This document shows positions 52,440 through 60,630 of a stretch of 64,000 nt of DNA, piece after piece. The position numbers and the translations under genes are program-made. The notes under the pieces are model-generated. The model was not told the DNA's origin. It saw nothing but the letters and a program-made list of their open reading frames with translations, and made no database searches. Source of the DNA: CAIWHR01 sp963713275 (GTDB lineage: Bacteria; Pseudomonadota; Gammaproteobacteria; Burkholderiales; Casimicrobiaceae); the NCBI GenBank assembly GCA_963713275.1, contig CAVQLG010000006.1, positions 62,001-126,000 on the forward strand, read 5' to 3'. The stretch's first letter is position 1. Every line of letters starts with the position of its first letter.

Positions 52440-53792
52440 ATGTTCGCCCACGCCAAAGCCGCTCCGGCGGCCCATTCCGCGACGACCCGCGCGTTCGTCC
52501 AGTGGATCCGGTCGGCGGCCCCCTACATCCATGCGCTACGCGGCAAGACGCTGGTGATCGCCTTTGGCGGCGAGGTCGTCGCCGACGACACGTTCCTCGG
52601 CATCGTCCATGATCTCAACCTCCTGCACAGCCTCGGCATGCGGCTCGTCGTCGTGCACGGCTCGCGCCCGCAGATCGAGGCGATCCTGGCCCAGCAGGGC
52701 ATCGAGAACCGCTACGCCTTCGGGTTGCGGATCACCGACGCCGAGACGATGGACTGCGTGCTCGAGGCTTCGGGCCAGGTCCGCAGCCGGATCGAGGCGA
52801 TGCTGTCGCTCGGAATCGCCAACTCCCCGATGGCCGGGGCGCGCATCCGCGTCTCCTCCGGGAACTTCCTCACGGGAAAGCCGATGGGCGTGGTCGAAGG
52901 CACCGACATGCAGCTGACCGGCGAGGTGAGGCGCGTCGACACCGACGCCATGCACCAGCGCCTCGACGACGGCGACATCGTGCTGATCTCGCCGCTCGGC
53001 TACTCTCCCACCGGCGAGATCTTCAACCTCTCGCTCGAGGAGGTGGCGACCCAGGTCGCCGTCCGCCTCGGTGCGCACAAGCTCGTGTTCCTGATGGAGA
53101 CCGAGGGCGTGAAGAACGGCCGGCGGCGGCTCCTGACCGAGCTGTCCACGCGCGACGCCGAGGCGCTGCTCGGCAGCGGCGGCACGAAACTGCCGCCGGA
53201 CGTGCGCCACTACCTGCCCTGCGCCGTGCGCGCCTGCGACAACGGCGTCAAGCGCGCGCACCTCATCAGCCGGCACCTCGACGGCGCGCTGCTGCTCGAG
53301 CTGTTCACGCGCGACGGCGTCGGCACCATGGTCGCCGCCGCGCCGCTCGCCAATCTGCGCAGCGCGACGATCGACGACGTCGGCGGCATCCTGCAGGTCA
53401 TCGGGCCGCTGGAGGAGCAGGGTGTGCTGGTGCGCCGCTCGCGCGAGCGCCTCGAGATGGAGATCGAGCGCTTCGTCGTCGTCGAGCACGACGGCGCGGT
53501 GATCGGCTGCGCCGCGCTATACGCCTTCTTCGACGAGAAGGTCGGCGAGCTCGCAGCGCTCGCCGTGCACGAGGACTTCCGGCGCGAAGGCTACGGCGAG
53601 GCGCTGGTGCAGGAGATCGAGTCCCGCGCCCGCAGGCTCAAGCTCACCGACCTGTTCGTGCTCACCACCCGCACCGCGCAGTGGTTCCTCGAACGCGGCT
53701 TTCGCCAGGCGACGATCGCCGAGCTGCCGCAGCGCAAGCAGGCGCTCTACAACTACCAGCGCAAGTCGCAGGTCTACCGCAAGCAACTGTAG
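52440..53792 (+). CDS. argA: Amino-acid N-acetyltransferase (N-acetylglutamate synthase)
   Basis: 450 aa. First step of arginine synthesis. An amino-acid-kinase-like domain (about residues 20-290: TLVIAFGGEVVADDTFLGIV, RLVVVHGSRPQIEAILAQQG, LVFLMETEGV) is fused to a GNAT acetyltransferase domain (about 300-450: ELAALAVHEDFRREGYGEAL, QWFLERGFRQATIAELP). The AAK domain usually binds arginine for feedback inhibition. Divergent from uvrD. yggX follows 8 nt after the stop, so the two are probably an operon. Confidence 0.95.
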   Translation: MFAHAKAAPAAHSATTRAFVQWIRSAAPYIHALRGKTLVIAFGGEVVADDTFLGIVHDLNLLHSLGMRLVVVHGSRPQIEAILAQQGIENRYAFGLRITDAETMDCVLEASGQVRSRIEAMLSLGIANSPMAGARIRVSSGNFLTGKPMGVVEGTDMQLTGEVRRVDTDAMHQRLDDGDIVLISPLGYSPTGEIFNLSLEEVATQVAVRLGAHKLVFLMETEGVKNGRRRLLTELSTRDAEALLGSGGTKLPPDVRHYLPCAVRACDNGVKRAHLISRHLDGALLLELFTRDGVGTMVAAAPLANLRSATIDDVGGILQVIGPLEEQGVLVRRSRERLEMEIERFVVVEHDGAVIGCAALYAFFDEKVGELAALAVHEDFRREGYGEALVQEIESRARRLKLTDLFVLTTRTAQWFLERGFRQATIAELPQRKQALYNYQRKSQVYRKQL

Positions 53793-53800
53793 GAGAAGCC

Positions 53801-54073
53801 ATGGCCAGAACCGTCCACTGCGTCAAGCTCGGCCGCGATGCCGAGGGCCTCGACGTCCCGCCGTACCCCGGGCCGCTCGGCAAGCGGATCTTCGACAGCG
53901 TCTCCAAGGAAGCCTGGCAGGCGTGGCTGCGCCATCAGACGATGCTGGTCAACGAGAACCGCCTGTCGCTGGCCGACCCGCGCGCCCGCAAGTGGCTGGC
54001 CGAGCAGATGGAGAGCCACTTCTTCGGCGCCGGCGCGCAACTGCCGCAGGGCTACGTCCCGCCGAAGCCCTGA
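53801..54073 (+). CDS. yggX: Probable Fe(2+)-trafficking protein
   Basis: 90 aa, full length. MARTVHCVKLGRDAEGLDVPPYPGPLGKRIFDSVSKEAWQAWLRHQTMLVNENRL is the YggX/Fe-trafficking signature with the single conserved Cys7. It protects Fe-S clusters from oxidative damage. AGGAG lies 5-10 nt before the ATG. Confidence 0.95.
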   Translation: MARTVHCVKLGRDAEGLDVPPYPGPLGKRIFDSVSKEAWQAWLRHQTMLVNENRLSLADPRARKWLAEQMESHFFGAGAQLPQGYVPPKP

Positions 54074-54095
54074 TCGCGCGCCGCGCGGGGCGCCG

Positions 54096-54977
54096 TCACA
54101 CCGCGCCGTACCTGGCGAACCACGCCAGCATCCGCTTCCAGGCGTCCTCCGCGTCGGCCTTGCGGTAGCTGTCGGCGCGAACGTCGGCGTGGAAGGCGTG
54201 GCCCGCCTCCGGATACACGACCAGTTCCGCCGGCGTGCCGGCGGCCTTGAGCGCGGCGAAGAACCCCTCGACGCCGTCGACGGGAATGCCCGGGTCCTTG
54301 GCGCCGTAGAGCCCCAACACCGGGACCTTGATCTCCTTCGCGCGGTCCCACGCGGTGCGCGGCGTGTACGCGTTGACCGCCCCGCCGATCGACCCGTACC
54401 AGGCTACGGCGGCCTTGAGCCGCGGATTCGCGGCGGCGTAGACGAGCGTCGTGCGCCCGCCGCGACAGAAGCCGGTCATCGCCATGCGGTCGAGGTCGCC
54501 CTTGGAGCTTGCACGGACGAACTCGACGGTCGCGTCGTAGTCGGCGACGAGCTCGGTGTCGTACTTGGTGTTGACGATGGGCATGATCTCGGCGATGGTG
54601 GAGATCTTGGTGAGGTCGGCCGTGCGCGTATAGAGATCGGGGACGATCGCGTAGTAGCCCGCCTTGGCAAGCCGCCGACAGACGTCCTTGATGTAGTGGT
54701 TGAGACCGAAGACCTCGGCCCCGACCAGAACGACGGGGAACGGGCCTCCCGCGAGCGGCATGGCGCGGTAACCGCGCAGGTTCTGCCCGTCGGCGGCCGG
54801 TATCGAGACGTCGGCAGCATCGATGCCGGTCGTGTCCGTGGTGATGGTCTGGGCCGACGCCGGCTGGGCCAGCGCAAGTGCCGCGCTGGCGCCGAGCGCG
54901 CTCCAGAGGAAGTCGCGCCGGTCGAACGCCTTTTCGGGCAGCATGCCCTCGATGTCCTCGCCGAATTCGTGTTTCAA
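54096..54977 (-). CDS. Dienelactone hydrolase family protein with Tat signal
   Basis: 293 aa alpha/beta hydrolase. Catalytic triad visible: Cys in TGFCRGGRTTLVYA, Asp in LYGAKDPGIPVD, His in YPEAGHAFHADV. The N-terminus carries a Tat-type signal, DRRDFLWSALGASAALALA, ending near PASAQT, so it is probably exported. TTG 54977 with a perfect AGGAGG is the best start; ATG 54944 is closer to the signal. The substrate is unknown. Confidence 0.85.
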   Translation of the reverse strand: MKHEFGEDIEGMLPEKAFDRRDFLWSALGASAALALAQPASAQTITTDTTGIDAADVSIPAADGQNLRGYRAMPLAGGPFPVVLVGAEVFGLNHYIKDVCRRLAKAGYYAIVPDLYTRTADLTKISTIAEIMPIVNTKYDTELVADYDATVEFVRASSKGDLDRMAMTGFCRGGRTTLVYAAANPRLKAAVAWYGSIGGAVNAYTPRTAWDRAKEIKVPVLGLYGAKDPGIPVDGVEGFFAALKAAGTPAELVVYPEAGHAFHADVRADSYRKADAEDAWKRMLAWFARYGAV

Positions 54978-55095
54978 GACCTGCTCCTCCTGCAGTTGAA
55001 GGCGCCACGGCGGCGCCCTGACGATGAAAAACAACGGCGTGCATTTCGCGGGCGGGGAAACCCCGTCGCGCGGCCGCCGGCGGGGCTGCCTCCCG

Positions 55096-56371
55096 TCAGC
55101 GCTCGAAGACGACCTTGCCGCCGACCAGTGTCGTGCACGCCCTGCCGGTGAGCTCGAGCCCGGCGAACGGCGTGTTCCTGCCCTGGCTCGCGAGCTCCGC
55201 CGCACCGACCACCCAATCGGCTTCCGGGTCGAAGATGCACAGGTCGGCCGGCGCCCCCGGGGCGAGGCGACCGCCCGGGCAGTCCAGAACCGCTGCCGGC
55301 GCCGAGGTGACGCACGCCAGCGCGCGCGCGAGCGGCACCTCGCTCTCCTGGGCCCATTTGAGCACGAGCGGCAGCAGAAGCTCGAGCCCCGTGGCGCCGG
55401 GCTCCGACTCGCCGAAGGGCACCTGCTTGCCGTCCTCGTCGACCGGGGCGTGGTCGGAGCAGACGAGGTCGATCGTGCCGTCGGCGAGGCCAGCGCGCAG
55501 CGCGGCGCGGTCGCGGGTCCCGCGCAGCGGCGGCACCAGATGGCAATGCGTGTCGAACCAGCCGATGTCGACGTCGCACAGGTGCAGGTGATGCACTCCG
55601 ACGTCGCAGGTCACCGGCAGGCCGTCCCGGCGCGCCGCGCGGACCATCTCCACGCCCTGCGCCGACGAGAGCCGGCAGACGTGGACCCGGGCCCCGGTCT
55701 CGCGCATCAGCGCGAAGATCGATGCCAGCGCGATGACCTCGGCCGCGACCGGGAATTCCCGGCAGCCCGAGCCGCGTCGCGACCTCGCCTTCGTGAGCGA
55801 CGCCGGCGCGGCCCAGATAGGGATCCTGCGGGCGAAGCCATACGCGGTGGCCGAACGTGGCCGCGTACTGCATCGCGCGCAGCAACACCTGCGTGTCGGT
55901 GAGCGCCGCCTCGGCCTGCGAGAACGCGACGCAGCCCGCTTCGGCCAGCTCGCCCATCTCGGTGAGCTCGACCCCCGCGAGCCCGACCGTCAGCGCGCCG
56001 ATCGGATAGACGTGCGCGCGGTCGAGACGCCGGGCGCGGTCCTTGAGCATCTCGACCAATCCCGGCTCGTCCAGCGGCGGGTCGGTATCGGGCAAACAGG
56101 CAAGGCTCGTCACCCCGCCGGCGACGGCGGCGCGCAGTTCCGATTCCAGCGTCGCCTTGTACTCGAGGCCCGGCTCGCGCAGGCGCACCGCGACGTCGAC
56201 CAGGCCCGGACAGACCACGCGCCCTGCCGCGTCGATGACCCGCTCGGCGGCGAACCCCGCGGGCGCGGCGCCGACGGCGACGACCCTGCCCTGCGCGATG
56301 CAGACCGACGCCGCGCCGTCGAAGCCGACGGCCGGATCGATGACGCGTCCGTTGCGGATCTCGATGCGCAT
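55096..56371 (-). CDS. pyrC: Dihydroorotase-like protein (non-catalytic pyrC' type, one apparent frameshift)
   Basis: About 425 aa, amidohydrolase fold. The metal-binding HxH of true dihydroorotases (DxHxHxREPG) is missing: the sequence is VDVAVRLREPGLEYKATLESE, with no histidines. The later CSDHAPVDEDGK motif remains. This matches the pseudo-dihydroorotase (pyrC') that pairs with PyrB in Pseudomonas and many betaproteobacteria as a structural subunit of aspartate transcarbamoylase. The frame changes once at 55750: an extra base after CCC on the coding strand, between LGLPGIP and VAAEVIALASIFALMRETGA. It starts 3 nt after the pyrB stop. A separate active dihydroorotase should exist elsewhere. 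Confidence 0.87.
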
Positions 56372-56374
56372 CGG

Positions 56375-57334
56375 TCAGTTCCCCGCCACGATGCTCATCA
56401 CCGCCATTCGGATGGCGATGCCGAACGTGACCTGCCGCAGGATCACGGAATGGGTGCCGTCGGCAACCGCGGAGTCGATCTCGACGCCCCGGTTCATCGG
56501 CCCGGGGTGCATCACGATCACGTCGGGCTTCGCCAGCGCGAGCTTCTCCGGCGTGAGGCCGTAATACTTGAAGTACTCGCCGGCGGACGGCAGCAGCGCA
56601 CCCTTCATCCGCTCGCTCTGCAGGCGCAGCATGACGATGACGTCGCAGCCGGAGAGCCCCGCGCGCATGTCGTTGAACACGCGCACGCCGAGTGACGCGA
56701 CCGCCGCGGGCAGCAGCGTCTGCGGGCCGATCGCGCGCACTTCCGGCGTGCCCAGCGTGGTGAGGCCGTGGATGAGCGAGCGCGCGACGCGCGAGTGCAG
56801 GATGTCGCCGACGATCGCCACCGTGAGGCCGTGGAAATCGCGCTTGTAGTGGCGGATGGTGAAAAGATCGAGCAGGCCCTGCGTGGGGTGGGCGTGCCGT
56901 CCGTCGCCCGCGTTGACGACGTGCACGTGCGTGCGGCCGGTGCGATCGAGGTGCGAGGCGATGAGGTGCGGCGCGCCCGACTGCGAGTGCCGGACGACGA
57001 ACATGTCGGCGCTCATCGCCACGAGGTTGTCGACCGTGTCGAGCAGCGTCTCGCCCTTGGTCGTCGACGAGGCGCCGATGTTGAGGTTGATGACGTCCGC
57101 CGACAGCCGCTTGGCGGCGATCTCGAAAGTCGTCCGGGTGCGCGTGGAGTTCTCGAAGAAGAGGTTGAACACCGAGCGCCCGCGCAGCAGCGGGACCTTC
57201 TTCACGTCGCGCTCGGAAATCGAGGCAAACGGCACGGCGGTGTCGAGGATGTGGCGCACCACGTCGGCCGGCAGTCCCTCCAGGGTCAGGAGGTGGGTGA
57301 GCTCGCCGTTGGCGTTGAGTTGCGGATTACGCAT
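56375..57334 (-). CDS. pyrB: Aspartate carbamoyltransferase catalytic subunit
   Basis: 319 aa. Carbamoyl-phosphate plus aspartate to carbamoyl aspartate. Carbamoyl-phosphate loop FENSTRTRTTFEIAAKRL, HPTQGLLDLFTI and VMHPGPMNRGVEI. The ATG at 57334 lies inside the pyrR 3' end (8-nt overlap), so pyrR-pyrB are translationally coupled. The first residues (RNPQLNANGELTHLLTLEGL) match the class that forms dodecamers with pyrC'. Confidence 0.96.
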   Translation of the reverse strand: MRNPQLNANGELTHLLTLEGLPADVVRHILDTAVPFASISERDVKKVPLLRGRSVFNLFFENSTRTRTTFEIAAKRLSADVINLNIGASSTTKGETLLDTVDNLVAMSADMFVVRHSQSGAPHLIASHLDRTGRTHVHVVNAGDGRHAHPTQGLLDLFTIRHYKRDFHGLTVAIVGDILHSRVARSLIHGLTTLGTPEVRAIGPQTLLPAAVASLGVRVFNDMRAGLSGCDVIVMLRLQSERMKGALLPSAGEYFKYYGLTPEKLALAKPDVIVMHPGPMNRGVEIDSAVADGTHSVILRQVTFGIAIRMAVMSIVAGN

Positions 57335-57872
57335 CGCGGAACTCGGCCGATGGCTCGGCGCCGAGCACGAGCGAGCCGTCCGCCGCGCGCGTGAGCACGA
57401 CCGACAGGTCGCGCGCGACGACGAGCCGGGCACCGAAGTAGGTCGCTTCGATCGGCAGCTCGCGGCCCCCGCGATCGACCAGGACGGCGAGCTCGACGCG
57501 CGCCGGGCGGCCGTAGTCAAAGAGCTCGTTGATGGCGGCACGGACGCTGCGCCCGGTGTACAGGACGTCGTCGATCAGCACGATGCTGGCGCCCTCGATC
57601 TGGAACGGCAGGCTGGTCGCACGGACCTCGGGCTTGAGCCCCTTGCGGGCGTAGTCGTCGCGATAGAACGACACGTCGATGTAGCCGAGGGGATGATCGC
57701 CCGGGATCGCCGCTGCGAGGCGCTCGGCGAGCCATGCGCCCCCGGAGTAGATGCCCACGAAACGGGCGTCGAAGGCCACCGCGCCGCGCATCCGCTCGAC
57801 AAGCTCCGCGAAGGCCTCCGCGGCCGTGGGCAAGCCTGTCGCATCGCCTTTCGGGCTGCCCTGCACCATCAT
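57327..57872 (-). CDS. pyrR: Bifunctional pyrimidine operon regulator / uracil phosphoribosyltransferase
   Basis: 181 aa PRTase fold. The PRPP-binding loop VLIDDVLYTGRSVRAAINEL is exact for PyrR. In Gram-negatives it acts mainly as uracil phosphoribosyltransferase or as a translation/transcription regulator. I see no attenuator before pyrB because the genes overlap; regulation would have to act at the operon start. It overlaps ruvX by 4 nt (ATGA). Confidence 0.93.
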   Translation of the reverse strand: MMVQGSPKGDATGLPTAAEAFAELVERMRGAVAFDARFVGIYSGGAWLAERLAAAIPGDHPLGYIDVSFYRDDYARKGLKPEVRATSLPFQIEGASIVLIDDVLYTGRSVRAAINELFDYGRPARVELAVLVDRGGRELPIEATYFGARLVVARDLSVVLTRAADGSLVLGAEPSAEFRDA

Positions 57873-58315
57873 CGTGGAGCTTTCGTATCCACGGCGTCGA
57901 AGTAAGCCTGCAGCATCAGCTGCGCCGCGACCGCGTCACGCGAGCGCCGCCGCGCGCGACCCCCGACACCCGCTGCCGCCAGCGTCAACTCCGCGTCCTG
58001 GGTCGTCAGACGCTCGTCGACCTGCGTCACCGGCAGACCGAAGCGCCCCAAGAGGCGCCGGGCGAAGCGATCCGCGCGCGCGGTCGTCTCGTGCGTCTCG
58101 CCATCGAGGTGCACCGGCCGGCCGACCAGCAGGCGCTCCGGACGCCATTCGTCGATGAGCGCGGCGATCGCGGCAAAGCGCTCGCCGTCGGCCTCGGCGT
58201 CGATCGTCGTCAGCGGATGCGCCACCCGGACCACGCGATTGCCCAGAGCGACGCCGATGCGCCGCGTGCCATAATCGAACGCGAGCAGCGTGCCCGGCTC
58301 GACCGGCGGGCGCAT
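57869..58315 (-). CDS. ruvX: Holliday junction resolvase-like protein RuvX (YqgF)
   Basis: 148 aa RNase H-fold protein. Catalytic acidic residues in LLAFDYGTRRIGVALGN (Asp14), LLVGRPVHLDGETHETTARA, VDERLTTQDAEL and RSRDAVAAQLMLQAY. It is implicated in 16S rRNA 5' processing. It lies 18 nt after yqgE in the operon. Confidence 0.93.
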   Translation of the reverse strand: MRPPVEPGTLLAFDYGTRRIGVALGNRVVRVAHPLTTIDAEADGERFAAIAALIDEWRPERLLVGRPVHLDGETHETTARADRFARRLLGRFGLPVTQVDERLTTQDAELTLAAAGVGGRARRRSRDAVAAQLMLQAYFDAVDTKAPR

Positions 58316-58333
58316 GGCGGCTGCGGCGGAAGA

Positions 58334-58900
58334 TCAGGCATGCCCGACGTCGTCGGACAAACGCGAGAAGTCGACGCCGAGCAGCCGCATCGCCGCCGGC
58401 AGCCGTTCTTCTGCCGGCAGCTCGAAAACCACGTCGGCGTCGGCGCCGACCGTGAGCCAGGCGTTCTGGGCGATCTCCTGCTCCAGCTGCCCCGCCGACC
58501 AGCCGGCGTAACCGAGGGAGACGAACAGATCCTTCGGCCCGACACCCCGGCCGGCCGCTTCGAGCACGTCCTTGGACGTGGTCAGACCGACCTCGTCGGT
58601 CACCGCCAGCGTCGACTGCCAGTTGCCCAGCGGGCGATGCAGGACGAACCCACGGTCGACCTGCACCGGTCCGCCGAAATGGACCGGTCTCGAGGCGAGC
58701 TCCGGATTCGACAGCGGCAGCGCGATCTGCTCGAACAATGCGCAGAGCGTCATGTCGGTCGGCCGGTTGACGACGATGCCCAGGGCCCCGTCCGCGTTGT
58801 GCTCGCACACCCAGGTGAGCGTCCGGGCGAAGTTCGGGTCCGCCATCGCGGGCATCGCGATGAGGAAATGATGTGTGAAGTTGGCGCTGGCAGCGACCAT
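58334..58900 (-). CDS. yqgE: YqgE/AlgH family protein
   Basis: 188 aa. The family N-terminus (S/A)NFTHHFLIAMPAMADPNF, then CEHNADGALGIVVNRPT, HFGGPVQVDRGFVLHRP and LFVSLGYAGWSAGQLEQEI. The ATG at 58900 matches the usual start. The function is uncertain; it is genomically linked to ruvX and pyrRB throughout proteobacteria. A strong promoter ends only 7 nt upstream. Confidence 0.92.
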   Translation of the reverse strand: MVAASANFTHHFLIAMPAMADPNFARTLTWVCEHNADGALGIVVNRPTDMTLCALFEQIALPLSNPELASRPVHFGGPVQVDRGFVLHRPLGNWQSTLAVTDEVGLTTSKDVLEAAGRGVGPKDLFVSLGYAGWSAGQLEQEIAQNAWLTVGADADVVFELPAEERLPAAMRLLGVDFSRLSDDVGHA

Positions 58901-58907
58901 GACGTGA

Positions 58908-58936
58908 ATTGTAAACGCCGCCCCCTCCGGGCACAA
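58908..58936 (-). promoter_or_regulatory. Promoter of the yqgE-ruvX-pyrR-pyrB-pyrC' operon
   Basis: On the minus strand TTGTGC (complement of 58931-58936), 17 bp, TACAAT (complement of 58908-58913). Transcription would begin around 58900-58902, at or just before the yqgE ATG, so the mRNA may be leaderless. Confidence 0.75.
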
Positions 58937-59127
58937 TCGACCGGTCGTCCTGCGACGAGCCCCGCCCCGATGCCACCGCCAGCCAGTCCGGGAACTCGTG
59001 CCGCCCAACGTCTTGCCCGCGCCGCGCTCGCGCGGTTTCCGGTCGGCGCGCCGGAGGCGGCGCGGCGGTGGAAGCACCCGGTGCCAGCGGCCGACCTGCG
59101 CATGCCCGGGTCCGTACCCGAAGCCCC

Positions 59128-60579
59128 ATGACCGGACGGCGACACCGGCGGGCGCTGGTCTGGTTCCGCCGGGATCTGCGGGATTTCGACCACGCTGCGC
59201 TGCATCACGCGCTCGTCGGCGCCGACGCCGTGTACTGCGCGTTCGTCTTCGATCGCGAGATCCTCGACGTTCTGCCTTCCCCGCAGGACCGGCGCGTCGA
59301 GTTCATCTGGGAGTCCGTGCGCGAACTCGACGCCGCACTGCGGGCGATGGGAGGCGGCCTGATCGTCCGCCACGCCCCCGCGCGCACGGCGATTCCCCAT
59401 CTTGCCGCCCTGCTCGGAGCGGAAGCGGTGTACTGCAACCACGACTACGAGCCCGCTGCGCTGGATCGCGACGCGGCGGTCGCGCACGCGCTGACCGAGG
59501 CGGGAATCGCGCTGTTCACGTTCAAGGACCAGGTGGTCTTCGAACGCGACGAAGTCCTGACCGGCAGCGGCAAGCCCTACGCGGTCTTCACGCCCTACCG
59601 CAACGCCTGGCTGCGCGCGCTGACGCCCGGCCAGCTCGCGCCGCACGCGGTCGCCCCGCACGCCGGCGCGCTCGCGCGCGCGAGCGCGGCGGTTGCCGGG
59701 TCGCTGCCCGCGCTCGAGGCGATGGGCTTTTCGCGTACGAACCTCGCCGCGCTGTCCGTGGTGCCGGGGATGCGCGGGGGCGCTGCGGCCTTCGCCGATT
59801 TCCGCGACCGGATCGATGCCTACCGCGAAGCACGCGATTTCCCCGCCGTCAAAGGCCCGTCCTATCTGTCGGTGCACCTGCGCTTCGGCACCGTCTCGAT
59901 CCGCGAGCTCGCCGCGTATGCGCACGCCCGAGCGCTGGAGCCGGGCGGCGCGGGCGCCGGTGCATGGCTGTCCGAGCTTCAGTGGCGGGAGTTCTACGCC
60001 CAGATCCTGTGGCATCACCCGCGCGTGGTCGACCACGCCTTCAGGCCGGCCTACGATCGACTCGCATTTCCCAACGATCCACGGCTTTTCGACGCCTGGC
60101 GCCGCGGGCAGACGGGCTACCCGATCGTCGACGCGGCGATGCGCCAGCTCAACACCACCGGCTACATGCACAACCGGCTGCGCATGATCGCCGCGAGCTT
60201 TCTGGTCAAGGATCTCTTGGTCGACTGGCGCCTGGGCGAGCGGTACTTCGCCGACACGCTGATCGACTTCGACCTCGCGTCGAACAACGGCGGCTGGCAG
60301 TGGGCGGCGTCGACCGGATGCGATGCGCAGCCCTACTTCCGCATCTTCAATCCGGTCGCGCAGTCGCAGCGCTTCGATCCCGAGGGCAGGTTCATCCGCC
60401 GCTACGTGCCGGAGGTCGCCGCGCTCTCCGCCACGCAGATCCACGCCCCGTGGCTCGTGCCCGCGACGATCCAGCAGGCGAAGCACGTCGTCGTCGGCCG
60501 CGACTACCCGGCGCCGATCGTCGACCATGCCGCCGCGCGAACCCGGGCGCTGGCGTTGTTCGCCGCCGCGCGAGGTTGA
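59128..60579 (+). CDS. phrB: Deoxyribodipyrimidine photolyase (class I)
   Basis: 483 aa. Light-driven repair of cyclobutane pyrimidine dimers. N-terminal antenna-binding Rossmann part (ALVWFRRDLRDFDHAALHHAL) and C-terminal FAD-binding region with FYAQILWHHPRVV, YPIVDAAMRQLNTTGYMHNR, and ASNNGGWQWAASTGCDAQPY, which includes Trp-triad residues. ATG 59128 is preferred to GTG 59068. Divergent from the yqgE operon. Confidence 0.95.
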   Translation: MTGRRHRRALVWFRRDLRDFDHAALHHALVGADAVYCAFVFDREILDVLPSPQDRRVEFIWESVRELDAALRAMGGGLIVRHAPARTAIPHLAALLGAEAVYCNHDYEPAALDRDAAVAHALTEAGIALFTFKDQVVFERDEVLTGSGKPYAVFTPYRNAWLRALTPGQLAPHAVAPHAGALARASAAVAGSLPALEAMGFSRTNLAALSVVPGMRGGAAAFADFRDRIDAYREARDFPAVKGPSYLSVHLRFGTVSIRELAAYAHARALEPGGAGAGAWLSELQWREFYAQILWHHPRVVDHAFRPAYDRLAFPNDPRLFDAWRRGQTGYPIVDAAMRQLNTTGYMHNRLRMIAASFLVKDLLVDWRLGERYFADTLIDFDLASNNGGWQWAASTGCDAQPYFRIFNPVAQSQRFDPEGRFIRRYVPEVAALSATQIHAPWLVPATIQQAKHVVVGRDYPAPIVDHAAARTRALALFAAARG

Positions 60580-60630
60580 CCGTGCGCGCCGGGGCCGCGC
60601 CTTCGCGGCACGGCGCCGGCGCGCGCAGCG

